Source of the DNA: Streptomyces bicolor
GTDB lineage: Bacteria; Actinomycetota; Actinomycetes; Streptomycetales; Streptomycetaceae
Direction of reading: 5' to 3'
DNA: 64,000 nt
Assembly: GCF_000719285.1 (NCBI RefSeq)
Contig: NZ_JOFS01000009.1
Coordinates: forward strand, 1-64,000
Both the position numbers and the translations under genes were made by a program. The notes under the pieces were generated by a model that saw only the letters and a list, made by a program, of their open reading frames with translations, searched no databases and was not told the origin of the DNA. Shown in pieces: positions 8,971-16,779 of this stretch; the first letter of the stretch is position 1, and each line of letters begins with the position of its first letter.

Positions 8971-9794
8971 CCGTCCGCCACCGCGGCCGCTCAGTGCCGC
9001 AGGCACCCCGACTCTCCGTCGGCCCGGGCGAGGCGCACCTGTGGGCGCTGTGTCCGCCCACCGACGGCGAGGAACCCCGGGCGATCGGTGAGCTCGACGC
9101 GGAGGAGCGACGCCGGGCCGCCGGCTTCCTGCGGCCCGAGGACCGGCTGGCGTATCTGCACGCACACCTCGCGTTGCGCCGGCTGCTGTCGGCGTACACC
9201 GGCACCGCGCCGGGACTGCTCCGGTTGCGCAGAGCCCCGTGCCCCTACTGCGGCGGCCCGCACGGCCGTCCCGTCCTGCTGGGCCGGTCGGGTTCGCTGC
9301 ACTTCTCCATGTCCCACAGCCACGGCCTCGTCCTGTACGGCGTGGCGGGGACCCCGGTCGGCGTGGACGTACAGCGCGTGCCCACCGCCAGGACGGTGCA
9401 GCTGTGCCTGCCCCGGCTGCACCCGGCGGAGCGGGAGGAGGTCGAGCGGGCACCGCAGGACCGGCGGCGCAGGGTCTTCGCGGAGCTGTGGGCACGCAAG
9501 GAGGCCTACCTGAAGGGCCTCGGCACGGGTCTGAGCCACGGGGTCGGCCAGGACTACCTCGGCGTGCACGCGAACGCCGGAGGGCACCGGGCACCGGACG
9601 GCTGGCTCGTGGCCGACCTGCAGGGCTGCCCCGAGCACGTGGCCGCCCTGGCGCTCGCGGCGACTACCGGCCACCGGGCCGCGCTCCACGAACTCCCGCA
9701 CCACGTCACGCGGTTGCCGCCGCGGCGGGCCGCCGAGGAGATCGCCGCCGCGGAGCCCGTTCTGTGCATGCCCCTGCCGGCGCCGGCCCGATGA
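8967..9794 (+). CDS. 4'-phosphopantetheinyl transferase (Sfp type)
   Basis: This 275-residue Sfp-type enzyme transfers phosphopantetheine from CoA to a carrier-protein serine. Visible motifs are SLHFSMSHSHGLVLYGVAG, the Mg-binding GVDVQ at residues 132-136, and FAELWARKEAYLKGLGTGL with W175, K178 and E179. The third residue of the Mg motif is Gln136 where Sfp has Glu; this variation should be noted but does not by itself imply inactivity. The stop of the preceding carrier-like gene overlaps this ATG. An N-terminal CPYC pair around residues 92-95 may be a small metal site. It probably activates the carrier proteins of the cluster outside the window. Confidence 0.88.
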   Translation: MTVRHRGRSVPQAPRLSVGPGEAHLWALCPPTDGEEPRAIGELDAEERRRAAGFLRPEDRLAYLHAHLALRRLLSAYTGTAPGLLRLRRAPCPYCGGPHGRPVLLGRSGSLHFSMSHSHGLVLYGVAGTPVGVDVQRVPTARTVQLCLPRLHPAEREEVERAPQDRRRRVFAELWARKEAYLKGLGTGLSHGVGQDYLGVHANAGGHRAPDGWLVADLQGCPEHVAALALAATTGHRAALHELPHHVTRLPPRRAAEEIAAAEPVLCMPLPAPAR

Positions 9795-9867
9795 CCGCGT
9801 CGACGACGTTTCGAGAGCTTTCACAGTCGAAGACAGCAGACGAAGAGAACAGAGGAGAACCAGAACC

Positions 9868-11427
9868 ATGGGGGAGACCACCACGACCGGCCGGGTGGAA
9901 GAGCTCGACCAGCTCAGGGAGCTGGCCCGTCAGGGACCCGACCCGAAGGCCACCGAACGCCAGCACGCCAAGGGCAAGCTGACCGCCCGCGAACGGATCG
10001 AACTCCTGCTGGACAAGGGCAGCTTCACCGAGGTCGAGCCCCTGCGCCGGCACCGCGCCGTCGGCTTCGGACTGGAGGCCAGGCGGCCGTACACCGACGG
10101 AGTGGTGACCGGATGGGGCACCGTCGACGGCCGTACCGTCTTCGTCTACGCCCACGACTTCCGTATCTTCGGCGGCGCACTCGGCGAGGCGCACGCGCAG
10201 AAGATCCACAAGCTGATGGACATGGCACTGGCCGCCGGCGCCCCGCTCGTCTCGCTCAACGACGGCGCCGGCGCCCGCATCCAGGAAGGCGTGTCCGCGC
10301 TCGCCGGCTACGGCGGCATCTTCCGCCGCAACACCAAGGCCTCCGGCGTGATCCCGCAGATCTCGGTCATGCTCGGCCCCTGTGCCGGCGGCGCCGCCTA
10401 CTCGCCCGCACTCACCGACTTCGTCTTCGCCGTACGGGACATCTCCCAGATGTTCATCACCGGGCCGGACGTCGTCCAGGCCGTCACCGGCGAGCAGGTG
10501 ACGCAGAACGAACTCGGCGGCGCCGACGTGCACGGCGGCGTCTCCGGCGTGGCGCACTTCGTCTACGACGACGAGGAGCACTGCCTGGCCGAGGTGCGCT
10601 ATCTGCTGTCCCTGCTGCCCGCCAACAACCGCGAGCTGCCGCCCACGGTGCGCGGCGCCGACCCGGCGGACCGCGCCGGCGACACGCTGCTCGACCTGGT
10701 CCCCGCGGACGGCAACCGCTCGTACGACATCCGCGCGGTGATCGAGGAACTCGTCGACGACGGCGAGTACATGGAGGTCCACGCCACCTGGGCGACCAAC
10801 CTCGTGTGCGCACTGGCCCGCCTCGACGGCCATGTCGTCGGCATCGTCGCCAACCAGCCCGCCTCGATGGCCGGGGTGCTGGACATCAAGGCCAGCGAGA
10901 AGGGCGCGCGGTTCGTGCAGTTCTGCGACTCCTTCAACATCCCGCTGGTCACCCTGGTCGACGTGCCGGGCTTCCTGCCGGGCGTCGACCAGGAGCACGA
11001 CGGCATCATCCGGCGCGGCGCCAAGCTGCTGTACGCCTACTGCAACGCCACCGTGCCGCGGATCTCCGTGGTGCTGCGCAAGGCCTACGGCGGCGCGTAC
11101 ATCGTGATGGACTCCCGGTCGATAGGCGCGGACATCGCGCTCGCCTGGCCGACCAACGAGATCGCGGTGATGGGCGCCGAGGGCGCGGCGAACGTGGTCT
11201 TCCGCCGGGAGATCGCCGAGGCCGAGGACCCCGAGGCGATGCGCCGCCGGAAGATCGAGGAGTACCGCACCGAGCTGGTCCACCCCTACTACGCCGCCGA
11301 GCGCGGCCTGGTCGACGACGTGATCGACCCCCGCGAGACCCGCGCGGTGCTCTGCCGCGCCCTCGCCATGCTGGCCGGCAAGGACGCCGAGCTGCCCCGC
11401 CGCAAGCACGGAAACCCGCCGCAGTGA
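9868..11427 (+). CDS. Acyl-CoA carboxylase beta (carboxyltransferase) subunit
   Basis: This 519-residue carboxyltransferase subunit has both crotonase-fold halves, with GPCAGGAAYSPALTDF and LVDVPGFLPGVDQEHDGIIRRGAKLLYAY intact. In the RKAYGGAY-x-VM motif the specificity residue is Ile412, matching the AccB type; Streptomyces PccB has Asp at the equivalent place, and changing that Asp to Ile is known to open the enzyme to acetyl-CoA. It should therefore make malonyl-CoA as well as methylmalonyl-CoA, a plausible extender supply for an aromatic polyketide. A biotinylated alpha subunit is not in the window and would be supplied elsewhere. The epsilon subunit follows. Confidence 0.93.
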   Translation: MGETTTTGRVEELDQLRELARQGPDPKATERQHAKGKLTARERIELLLDKGSFTEVEPLRRHRAVGFGLEARRPYTDGVVTGWGTVDGRTVFVYAHDFRIFGGALGEAHAQKIHKLMDMALAAGAPLVSLNDGAGARIQEGVSALAGYGGIFRRNTKASGVIPQISVMLGPCAGGAAYSPALTDFVFAVRDISQMFITGPDVVQAVTGEQVTQNELGGADVHGGVSGVAHFVYDDEEHCLAEVRYLLSLLPANNRELPPTVRGADPADRAGDTLLDLVPADGNRSYDIRAVIEELVDDGEYMEVHATWATNLVCALARLDGHVVGIVANQPASMAGVLDIKASEKGARFVQFCDSFNIPLVTLVDVPGFLPGVDQEHDGIIRRGAKLLYAYCNATVPRISVVLRKAYGGAYIVMDSRSIGADIALAWPTNEIAVMGAEGAANVVFRREIAEAEDPEAMRRRKIEEYRTELVHPYYAAERGLVDDVIDPRETRAVLCRALAMLAGKDAELPRRKHGNPPQ

Positions 11428-11441
11428 CAGGGGACGTACCG

Positions 11442-11672
11442 ATGATCCAGGCGAACCACACCAATCCCGCGCAGCTGCTGCGCATCGAGAAGGGCAGCCC
11501 CGACCCCGAGGAACTGGCCGCGCTCACCGCGGTCCTGCTCTCCCGTACGGCCGCGGTCGGCGCCGAACCCGACGACCTGTCCCGCCGGCACCGGGCCGTC
11601 GCCCGCTGGCGCCGCCTCGAGCGGGCCCAGGGCTTCGACGGCCCGCGCAGCTGGCGGGGCGTCACCCGCTGA
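11442..11672 (+). CDS. Acyl-CoA carboxylase epsilon subunit
   Basis: This 76-residue protein matches the small actinobacterial epsilon subunits: a conserved IEKGSPDPEELAALTAVLL helix followed by a basic tail ending in W. Epsilon subunits bind and stimulate the alpha/beta carboxylase complex. It begins 14 bases after the beta-subunit stop, as usual for accBE-type pairs. The beta/epsilon pairing supports a working, cluster-dedicated malonyl-CoA-forming enzyme. Confidence 0.9.
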   Translation: MIQANHTNPAQLLRIEKGSPDPEELAALTAVLLSRTAAVGAEPDDLSRRHRAVARWRRLERAQGFDGPRSWRGVTR

Positions 11673-11737
11673 ACACCCGGACCGGACAACGACCCGGACC
11701 AGCTGAAGACCCCGACCATCCGACATCAGGAGCAGCC

Positions 11738-12223
11738 ATGACCACCGCCCACGACGAGTTGGCGTACCTCCGCGCCGAGGTGCGGACCCTCGGGGACCGC
11801 GCCGGGATCACCGAGGTGTGCGACCGCTATGTGCACCACCTGGACGCCGACCGCCACAACGACACCTGGTTCGGCTCGGTGTTCACCGAGGACGTCCAAC
11901 TCACCTTCCCGTTCGGCGAGTACAAGGGCTTCGACGGCCTCGCGGGCTTCCAGCAGATGGCCCGTACGACCTTCGAGCGCACCCATCACCTCGCCGGGAA
12001 CTACGCGATCGACCTCTACCCGGAGGGCGAGTCGGACCGGGCGCGCGTGCGTGCCCATCTGATGGCGGTGCACGTCCGGCAGCGGGAGGAGCCGGCCGCC
12101 CACTTCGACATCGGCGGGCACTACGACGCCGAGCTGGTGCGCACCCCGGTGGGATGGCGGATCCGGCGGTTCACCTTCGACCTGGTGTGGAACGCGGGCC
12201 AGGGGCCGAACGCCGCCCACTGA
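11738..12223 (+). CDS. SnoaL-like (NTF2-fold) protein
   Basis: This 161-residue protein has the SnoaL_4/NTF2-like pattern: an N-terminal helix carrying CDRYVHHLDADRHNDTWFGSVFTEDV, then beta strands ending in HYDAELVRTPVGWRIRRFTFDLVW. Members act as polyketide cyclases, hydroxylase partners or dehydratases, and many are of unknown function. Its place in an aromatic-type cluster points to ring tailoring, but no substrate can be named. A clear AGGAG site lies before the ATG. It is convergent with the TetR gene. Confidence 0.82.
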   Translation: MTTAHDELAYLRAEVRTLGDRAGITEVCDRYVHHLDADRHNDTWFGSVFTEDVQLTFPFGEYKGFDGLAGFQQMARTTFERTHHLAGNYAIDLYPEGESDRARVRAHLMAVHVRQREEPAAHFDIGGHYDAELVRTPVGWRIRRFTFDLVWNAGQGPNAAH

Positions 12224-12255
12224 GCGAGCGGTCGGCCCCCGGCGGGGCGGCTCAG
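12220..12255. terminator. Hairpin between convergent genes
   Basis: An outer stem CTGAGC/GCTCAG (12220-12225 with 12250-12255) encloses an inner GCCCC/GGGGC hairpin. It spans both stop codons of the convergent SnoaL-like and TetR genes and is probably a bidirectional terminator. There is no U-tract, as is common in Streptomyces. Confidence 0.5.
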
Positions 12256-12911
12256 CCGCGGGGCAGATAACCGTGCAGGAAGGCGTGGACGCCGGCCGCG
12301 GCGATGTCGTGGGTCTCGGCGTCGGACAGCGCGTCCACGCCCGCCCGGTCGCGGCCCCAGGTGTTGGTCACCAGCACCACGAAGTGCTGTGCGGCGAGTT
12401 CGGAGTCCTGCACGTGCAGCAGCCCGCGCTCGGCGAGCCGGGCCATCCGGGCGGCGAGCGCGCGCTGCACGCGCAGCGGGCCGGCCTTCTGCCAGGCGTC
12501 GTGCAGGTCGCCGGGGAAGTTCTCGCCCTCGGCGTTGATCCGGGCGACGATCGCGAAGTGCTCGGTGAACTCCGGGCGCGGGCGTACCCAGTCCTTGGCG
12601 AGAGCCACCAGGTCGGCCTCCAGGTCGGCCGGGCTCGCCGTGCCGCCGAGACAGCGCTCGATCATCGCCTCGTGGGCCGCGGCCACCTGCTCCGAGCTGT
12701 CGATCAGCACGGTGGCGAAGAGCTGCTCCTTGTTCTCGAAGTGGTTGTAGATCGTGCGCGTCGAGACACTGGCCTCGGTGGCGATCATGTCGATGCTCGC
12801 GCCCTGGTAGCCGACCCGGCCGAAGACCTTCCGGGAGGCCGCCAGGATGGCCCGCCGCTTCTCCGGGAACCCCTTGCGCGGCCTGTTCTGCCCGCTGTCT
12901 GCACTGGCCAT
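12252..12911 (-). CDS. TetR-family transcriptional repressor
   Basis: This 219-residue regulator has an N-terminal TetR helix-turn-helix at about residues 18-65: AILAASRKVFGRVGYQGASI...VSTRTIYNHFENKEQLF. The C-terminal ligand domain is not specific. It is divergent from the 14-helix MFS exporter 67 bases away, the classical arrangement in which the repressor controls the exporter and itself until the drug or pathway product binds. A strong GAGGAGG site precedes the ATG. Confidence 0.9.
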   Translation of the reverse strand: MASADSGQNRPRKGFPEKRRAILAASRKVFGRVGYQGASIDMIATEASVSTRTIYNHFENKEQLFATVLIDSSEQVAAAHEAMIERCLGGTASPADLEADLVALAKDWVRPRPEFTEHFAIVARINAEGENFPGDLHDAWQKAGPLRVQRALAARMARLAERGLLHVQDSELAAQHFVVLVTNTWGRDRAGVDALSDAETHDIAAAGVHAFLHGYLPRG

Positions 12912-12930
12912 TGCGGCACCTCCTCATCGA

Positions 12931-12968
12931 TTACAACGACCACTTTACACGTTGCAATGCACGTTGTA
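12931..12968. promoter_or_regulatory. Divergent TetR/MFS promoter region with repeated CAACG/CGTTG half-sites
   Basis: The 67-base gap between the divergent TetR and MFS genes contains three half-sites: CAACG at 12934-12938 and CGTTG at 12950-12954 and 12962-12966. The outer pair forms the inverted repeat ACAACG/CGTTGT. The region is far more A/T-rich than its surroundings. It is the likely operator of the adjacent TetR protein; exact contacts cannot be read from sequence. Confidence 0.5.
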
Positions 12969-12978
12969 CTTTACCTTC

Positions 12979-14520
12979 ATGAGCGGTTCGCAGAAGCTCG
13001 ACCACGCAGAGGTGCCGTCCGGCGCCGAGTTACCTCCGGGTGCCGGGGGACGCGCCAGGTCCGCACTGACCCTGGCCTCCGTACTCCTCGGCTATCTGAT
13101 CGTCCCGATGGCCATGTCCGGCACGAGCATCGCGCTCCCGCGCATCGCCGCCGACCTCGGCGGCAGCGGCGGCGCCCTGCAGTGGGTGGTCACCGGCTAC
13201 TTCCTGGCCGCCTCCTGCCTGATGCTCGTCGCGGGCTCGCTCGGTGATCTCTTCGGGCGGCGGCGGATCTTCGCCGTGGGAGCCGTGCTCTACGTCGTCA
13301 GTACGGCTGCCGCCGCGTTCGCCCCGCATGTGCTGCTGCTGGACGCGGCCCGGACCCTGTCCGGGGTGGGCGCGGCCGGCGTGATGGCCGGTGGCGGCGC
13401 CATCCTCGGCAGCACCTTCGAAGGGCCCGCCCGCACCCGTGCCTTCGCCATGGTCGGCACCTCGGTCGGCGTCGGCCTCGCCTTCGGCCCGACCTTCGCC
13501 GGCTGGCTGGTCAGCGCACTGGGCTGGCGCGCGATGTTCGGCGCCTTCGCCGGGGCGGGGCTTTTGCTGGTGGCCGGCACGCTGGTCCTGCGGGAGTCCT
13601 CCGCCGAGCACCGGCCGAAGTTCGACCTGCCCGGCACCATCGCCTTCGTCCTCGCCATCATCGGCCTGATGTACGGCACCAACCAGGTGGCGTCGGCGGG
13701 CTGGACCAGCCTCCGGGTGCTCGGCTTCCTGGGTGCCGGTCTGCTCATGCTCGTGGTCTTCGTCGCCCTGGAACGGCGTACCGAACACCCGGTCCTGGAC
13801 CTGGCGTTGCTGCGCGGCGGCCCCTTCGCCGGCTGGCTGCTCGCCGCGCTGACTACGGCCGTCGGCACCGTCGGCGTCCTGGTCTACCTGCCGACCTACC
13901 TCCAGGGCGCGGGCGACTTCTCCGCCGGGGACGCGGGCACCCTGATGCTGGCGATGACCCTGCCGGTCCTGGCGGTGCCCCCGCTGGCCGGCAAGCTGGT
14001 GAACCAGGGCGTGCCCGCCCGGCTCCTGATCGCCCTGGCCGTCGCCCTCATCGCCGGCGGCAACGCCTGGATGACCGTGCTGGCCCCGGACTCCGGTGCC
14101 GTGCAGCTCGTCGGCCCGCTGCTGCTGATCGGCGTGGGCAACGGTCTGTCCGCCGCGCTCGTCGACGCCCAGGCGATGGAGCACGTGCCCCCCGACCGCA
14201 TCGGCATGGCCTCCGGCCTGCTGAACACCGCCCGCGGCGGCGCCAACGCGCTGGTCCTCGCGGTCTTCGGCGCGGCCCTGATCAGCCTGATGCAGTCCGA
14301 GGTCGGCGGCCGGGAGCAGGCCGGCAAGGTGGCCGCGGGCGACCTCGACGGCGGCTCCCGCGCCTTCCTCGCCGAGCAGTACACCGAGGCCTGGCATGTC
14401 GTGCTGTGGACGGTGACGGCCCTGTGCGTGCTGTCGGGCCTGGTGATCCACCGCCTGGTCGGCAGCACCGCCCGCGGCGCGGCGCGGCCCGCCGAGGCCG
14501 CCGTATCGGACGAGGGGTGA
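12979..14520 (+). CDS. DHA2-type MFS drug exporter
   Basis: This 513-residue membrane protein with about 14 hydrophobic segments carries the DHA2 patterns ALQWVVTGYFLAASCLMLVAG and GSLGDLFGRRRIF. It is the probable efflux or self-resistance pump, controlled by the divergent TetR gene. ATG 12979 is chosen because an upstream extension would run through the shared operator and into the TetR gene. Codon 18 is TTA (13030-13032), the rare leucine codon read by the bldA tRNA in Streptomyces, so translation may be confined to late growth. The stop is followed within ten bases by the aldo/keto reductase gene. Confidence 0.9.
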   Translation: MSGSQKLDHAEVPSGAELPPGAGGRARSALTLASVLLGYLIVPMAMSGTSIALPRIAADLGGSGGALQWVVTGYFLAASCLMLVAGSLGDLFGRRRIFAVGAVLYVVSTAAAAFAPHVLLLDAARTLSGVGAAGVMAGGGAILGSTFEGPARTRAFAMVGTSVGVGLAFGPTFAGWLVSALGWRAMFGAFAGAGLLLVAGTLVLRESSAEHRPKFDLPGTIAFVLAIIGLMYGTNQVASAGWTSLRVLGFLGAGLLMLVVFVALERRTEHPVLDLALLRGGPFAGWLLAALTTAVGTVGVLVYLPTYLQGAGDFSAGDAGTLMLAMTLPVLAVPPLAGKLVNQGVPARLLIALAVALIAGGNAWMTVLAPDSGAVQLVGPLLLIGVGNGLSAALVDAQAMEHVPPDRIGMASGLLNTARGGANALVLAVFGAALISLMQSEVGGREQAGKVAAGDLDGGSRAFLAEQYTEAWHVVLWTVTALCVLSGLVIHRLVGSTARGAARPAEAAVSDEG

Positions 14521-14527
14521 GGCGGAG

Positions 14528-15445
14528 ATGCGCACACCACTCCCAGTCACGCCCATGGGCGCCACCGGCCTCGTGGTCCCCGTCCAGGGGCTCGGCTGCA
14601 TGCGGATGACCGAACCGGCCACGCTCACCGGCCCGTCCGAGGCCGCCGCCGTCATCAACCACGCGCTGGACCTCGGCGCGACGGTGATCGACACCTCCGA
14701 CATGTACGGCCGCGGCCGCAACGAGGAGATGGTCGGCCGCGCCATCCGCCACCGCCGTGCCGAGGCCGTGCTGTGCACCAGGTTCGGCGTGGTCTTCGGC
14801 CCCGGCGACAGCTGGTCGGTGCGCGGCGACGCCCCCTTCGTACGGGCGTCCTGCGAGGCCAGCCTGAAGCGCCTCGGCACCGACGTGATCGACCTGTACT
14901 ACCTGGCCCGGCCGCAGGTGAACGTGCCGCTGGAGGAGACCATCGGCGCCATGGCCGACCTGGTCGCCGAGGGCAAGGTGCGCCACATCGGGCTCAGCGA
15001 GGTCAGCGGCGAGGAACTGCGCCGCGCCCACGCCGTCCACCCCGTCTCCGCGGTGCAGTCGGAGTGGTCGCTGGGCGCCCGCCGGATCGAGGCGATGGTG
15101 CCGGTCTGCGCCGAACTCGGCGTCGGCGTGGTGCCGTTCTCGCCGAACGGCCGCGGGCTGCTCAGCGCCCGGGACGACCGGTCGGCGCAGATCGCGCGGA
15201 CCTTCCCGGGCCGGGAGGCGCTGCCCGACGTACTGCGCGGGATCGCCGGTGCCCGGGGTGTGCGGCCCGGCCAGATCGCGCTGGCCTGGGTGCACCACCG
15301 GGCCGGGGTCTGGGGCATTGCGGTCACCCCGATCCCCGGCACCAGGCGGCTGGACCACCTGGAGGAGAACGTCGCCGCGGCGGGCATCGACCTCGACGAC
15401 GGCGAACTGGCCCGGCTCGACGCCGCGTCCATGGCGGGCGTGTGA
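14528..15445 (+). CDS. Aldo/keto reductase-like protein lacking catalytic Lys and His
   Basis: This 305-residue (beta/alpha)8 protein of the AKR family conserves the Asp and Tyr of the tetrad (DTSDMYG) and the NADPH-binding C-terminal PIPGTRRLDHLEENV. The usual ATKFG lysine is Arg in LCTRFG, and the usual YYQH-R-D histidine is Ala in YYLARPQ. Two of four catalytic residues are thus replaced although the fold is otherwise intact and in frame. It may have a changed chemistry, a structural role, or be drifting. It follows the exporter by eight bases and is likely co-transcribed with it. Confidence 0.8.
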   Translation: MRTPLPVTPMGATGLVVPVQGLGCMRMTEPATLTGPSEAAAVINHALDLGATVIDTSDMYGRGRNEEMVGRAIRHRRAEAVLCTRFGVVFGPGDSWSVRGDAPFVRASCEASLKRLGTDVIDLYYLARPQVNVPLEETIGAMADLVAEGKVRHIGLSEVSGEELRRAHAVHPVSAVQSEWSLGARRIEAMVPVCAELGVGVVPFSPNGRGLLSARDDRSAQIARTFPGREALPDVLRGIAGARGVRPGQIALAWVHHRAGVWGIAVTPIPGTRRLDHLEENVAAAGIDLDDGELARLDAASMAGV

Positions 15446-15529
15446 GCCGCGTCCATGGCGAGCGTGCGCGTCGGCCACCCAACTCCACACCCTTTCCCTT
15501 CCGTTCAACCTGATGAGGAGCAACTCACC

Positions 15530-16135
15530 ATGTCCACACAGACCCTGAAGCTCGCCGTCATCCTCGGATCGGTCCGCGAGGGCCGGTTCGGTGAGGTCGT
15601 GACGAACTGGTTCGCCGGGCTGGCCAAGGAGCACAGCGCCTTCGACGTCGAGGTCGTCGACCTCTCCGAGACGGAGCTGCCGCTCGTCCTTCCGGCGATT
15701 CCGCCCGCCATGGCGACCGAGGAGGTGCGTCCGGCCGAGATGCTGCCGCTCTCCGCGAAGCTGGCCGCGGCCGACGCGTTCGTCGTGGTGACCCCCGAGT
15801 ACAACCACAGCTTCCCGGCCTCCCTGAAGGCCCTCATCGACTGGCACTTCACCGAGTGGCAGGCCAAGCCGGTCGGCTTCGTCTCCTACGGCGCTCAGAG
15901 CGGCGGCCTGCGTGCCGTCGAGCAGCTGCGCCAGGTCTTCGCCGAGATGCACGCCGTCACCATCCGCGACGGTGTCGCCTTCCCGTTCTACTGGGAGGCG
16001 TTCGGCGAGGACGGCGCGCCGCGTGACACCGAGGGCACGAGCGGCGCCGTCAAGGTGATGCTCGACGAGCTCGCCTGGTGGGGCAACGCCCTCCACGAAG
16101 CCCGCGCCAAGTCGCCTTACACCCCCGAGGCCTGA
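15530..16135 (+). CDS. NADPH-dependent FMN reductase (flavodoxin fold)
   Basis: This 201-residue flavodoxin-like reductase has GSVREGRFG for FMN phosphate binding and TPEYNHSFPASLKALIDW near the isoalloxazine. Such proteins reduce FMN or quinones with NAD(P)H and in biosynthetic clusters often feed two-component flavin monooxygenases. ATG 15530 is preceded by GAGGAG at 15515-15520; a longer open frame starting at 15455 lacks a ribosome site. A strong hairpin terminator follows the gene. Confidence 0.87.
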   Translation: MSTQTLKLAVILGSVREGRFGEVVTNWFAGLAKEHSAFDVEVVDLSETELPLVLPAIPPAMATEEVRPAEMLPLSAKLAAADAFVVVTPEYNHSFPASLKALIDWHFTEWQAKPVGFVSYGAQSGGLRAVEQLRQVFAEMHAVTIRDGVAFPFYWEAFGEDGAPRDTEGTSGAVKVMLDELAWWGNALHEARAKSPYTPEA

Positions 16136-16148
16136 CGCGGCACGGGAC

Positions 16149-16181
16149 GGGGGCGTGCCCGCCCCTCGTGGGCACGCCCCC
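16149..16181. terminator. 12-bp stem terminator after the FMN reductase
   Basis: GGGGGCGTGCCC (16149-16160) pairs perfectly with GGGCACGCCCCC (16170-16181) across a nine-base loop, 14 bases after the stop. It has the form of a typical GC-rich Streptomyces terminator. Confidence 0.8.
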
Positions 16182-16248
16182 TCCCACCCCTTTGCCCCAC
16201 CTGTCTCACTCACCGTCCCCACCCCGCTCATCACTCCCCGGAGGAGTC

Positions 16249-16599
16249 ATGTTCATCGCGTACGTCGTGCTCGCCGTCCTGGTGTCGGTCCTGCTGGTCT
16301 TCTCCGGCCGCAGCATGCTCGTCAAGGACAAGGACATCGTCGAGACGCTGACCCGGCTCGGCGTGCCGGACAGCTGGTACACCATGCTGGCGCTGCTGAA
16401 GTTCGCCGGCGCCCTGGGCCTGCTGATCGGCATCTTCTACCGGCCGCTGGGCATCGCCGCCGCCGTCGGCGTGGTGCTCTTCTTCATCGGTGCGGTCGTC
16501 TCGCACCTGCGCGTCAAGGACGTCAAGGGCGTTCCGGTGCCGTTCGTCCTGGTGCTGGTGTCGGCCGCCCCGCTGGTGCTGGGCCTCGCCACCCTGTGA
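16249..16599 (+). CDS. DoxX-family membrane protein
   Basis: This 116-residue protein has four hydrophobic segments and the DoxX/DoxD pattern FSGRSMLVKDKDIVETLTRLGVP and LLKFAGALGLLIGIFYRPLGIAAA. These small quinone-associated membrane proteins are common near redox genes; the function here is unknown. GGAGGAG lies seven bases before the ATG. It is bounded on both sides by strong hairpins, so it is probably a single-gene transcript. Confidence 0.82.
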   Translation: MFIAYVVLAVLVSVLLVFSGRSMLVKDKDIVETLTRLGVPDSWYTMLALLKFAGALGLLIGIFYRPLGIAAAVGVVLFFIGAVVSHLRVKDVKGVPVPFVLVLVSAAPLVLGLATL

Positions 16600-16623
16600 C
16601 GGCGCGCGTCGGAGCGCACCCTT

Positions 16624-16660
16624 CGATCGGCCCGTACGGACCACGCGTACGGGCCGATCG
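16624..16660. terminator. 15-bp stem terminator after the DoxX gene
   Basis: CGATCGGCCCGTACG (16624-16638) pairs perfectly with CGTACGGGCCGATCG (16646-16660) around a seven-base loop. It isolates the DoxX gene from metF. Confidence 0.8.
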
Positions 16661-16779
16661 CACGCCCGGCACGTCCGGTCACGGACACCCGACCGACCTT
16701 ACAAAATCTGACACACCACAACTTTCCCTGACATTGGATGTATTGACCCACTCTCCGGCATTGAAGAAGCTCTTGAGAC

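Noticed and set aside
16661..16779. SAM or methionine riboswitch before metF
   Set aside because: The A/T-rich leader shows no recognisable paired aptamer pattern; it looks like a plain promoter region.
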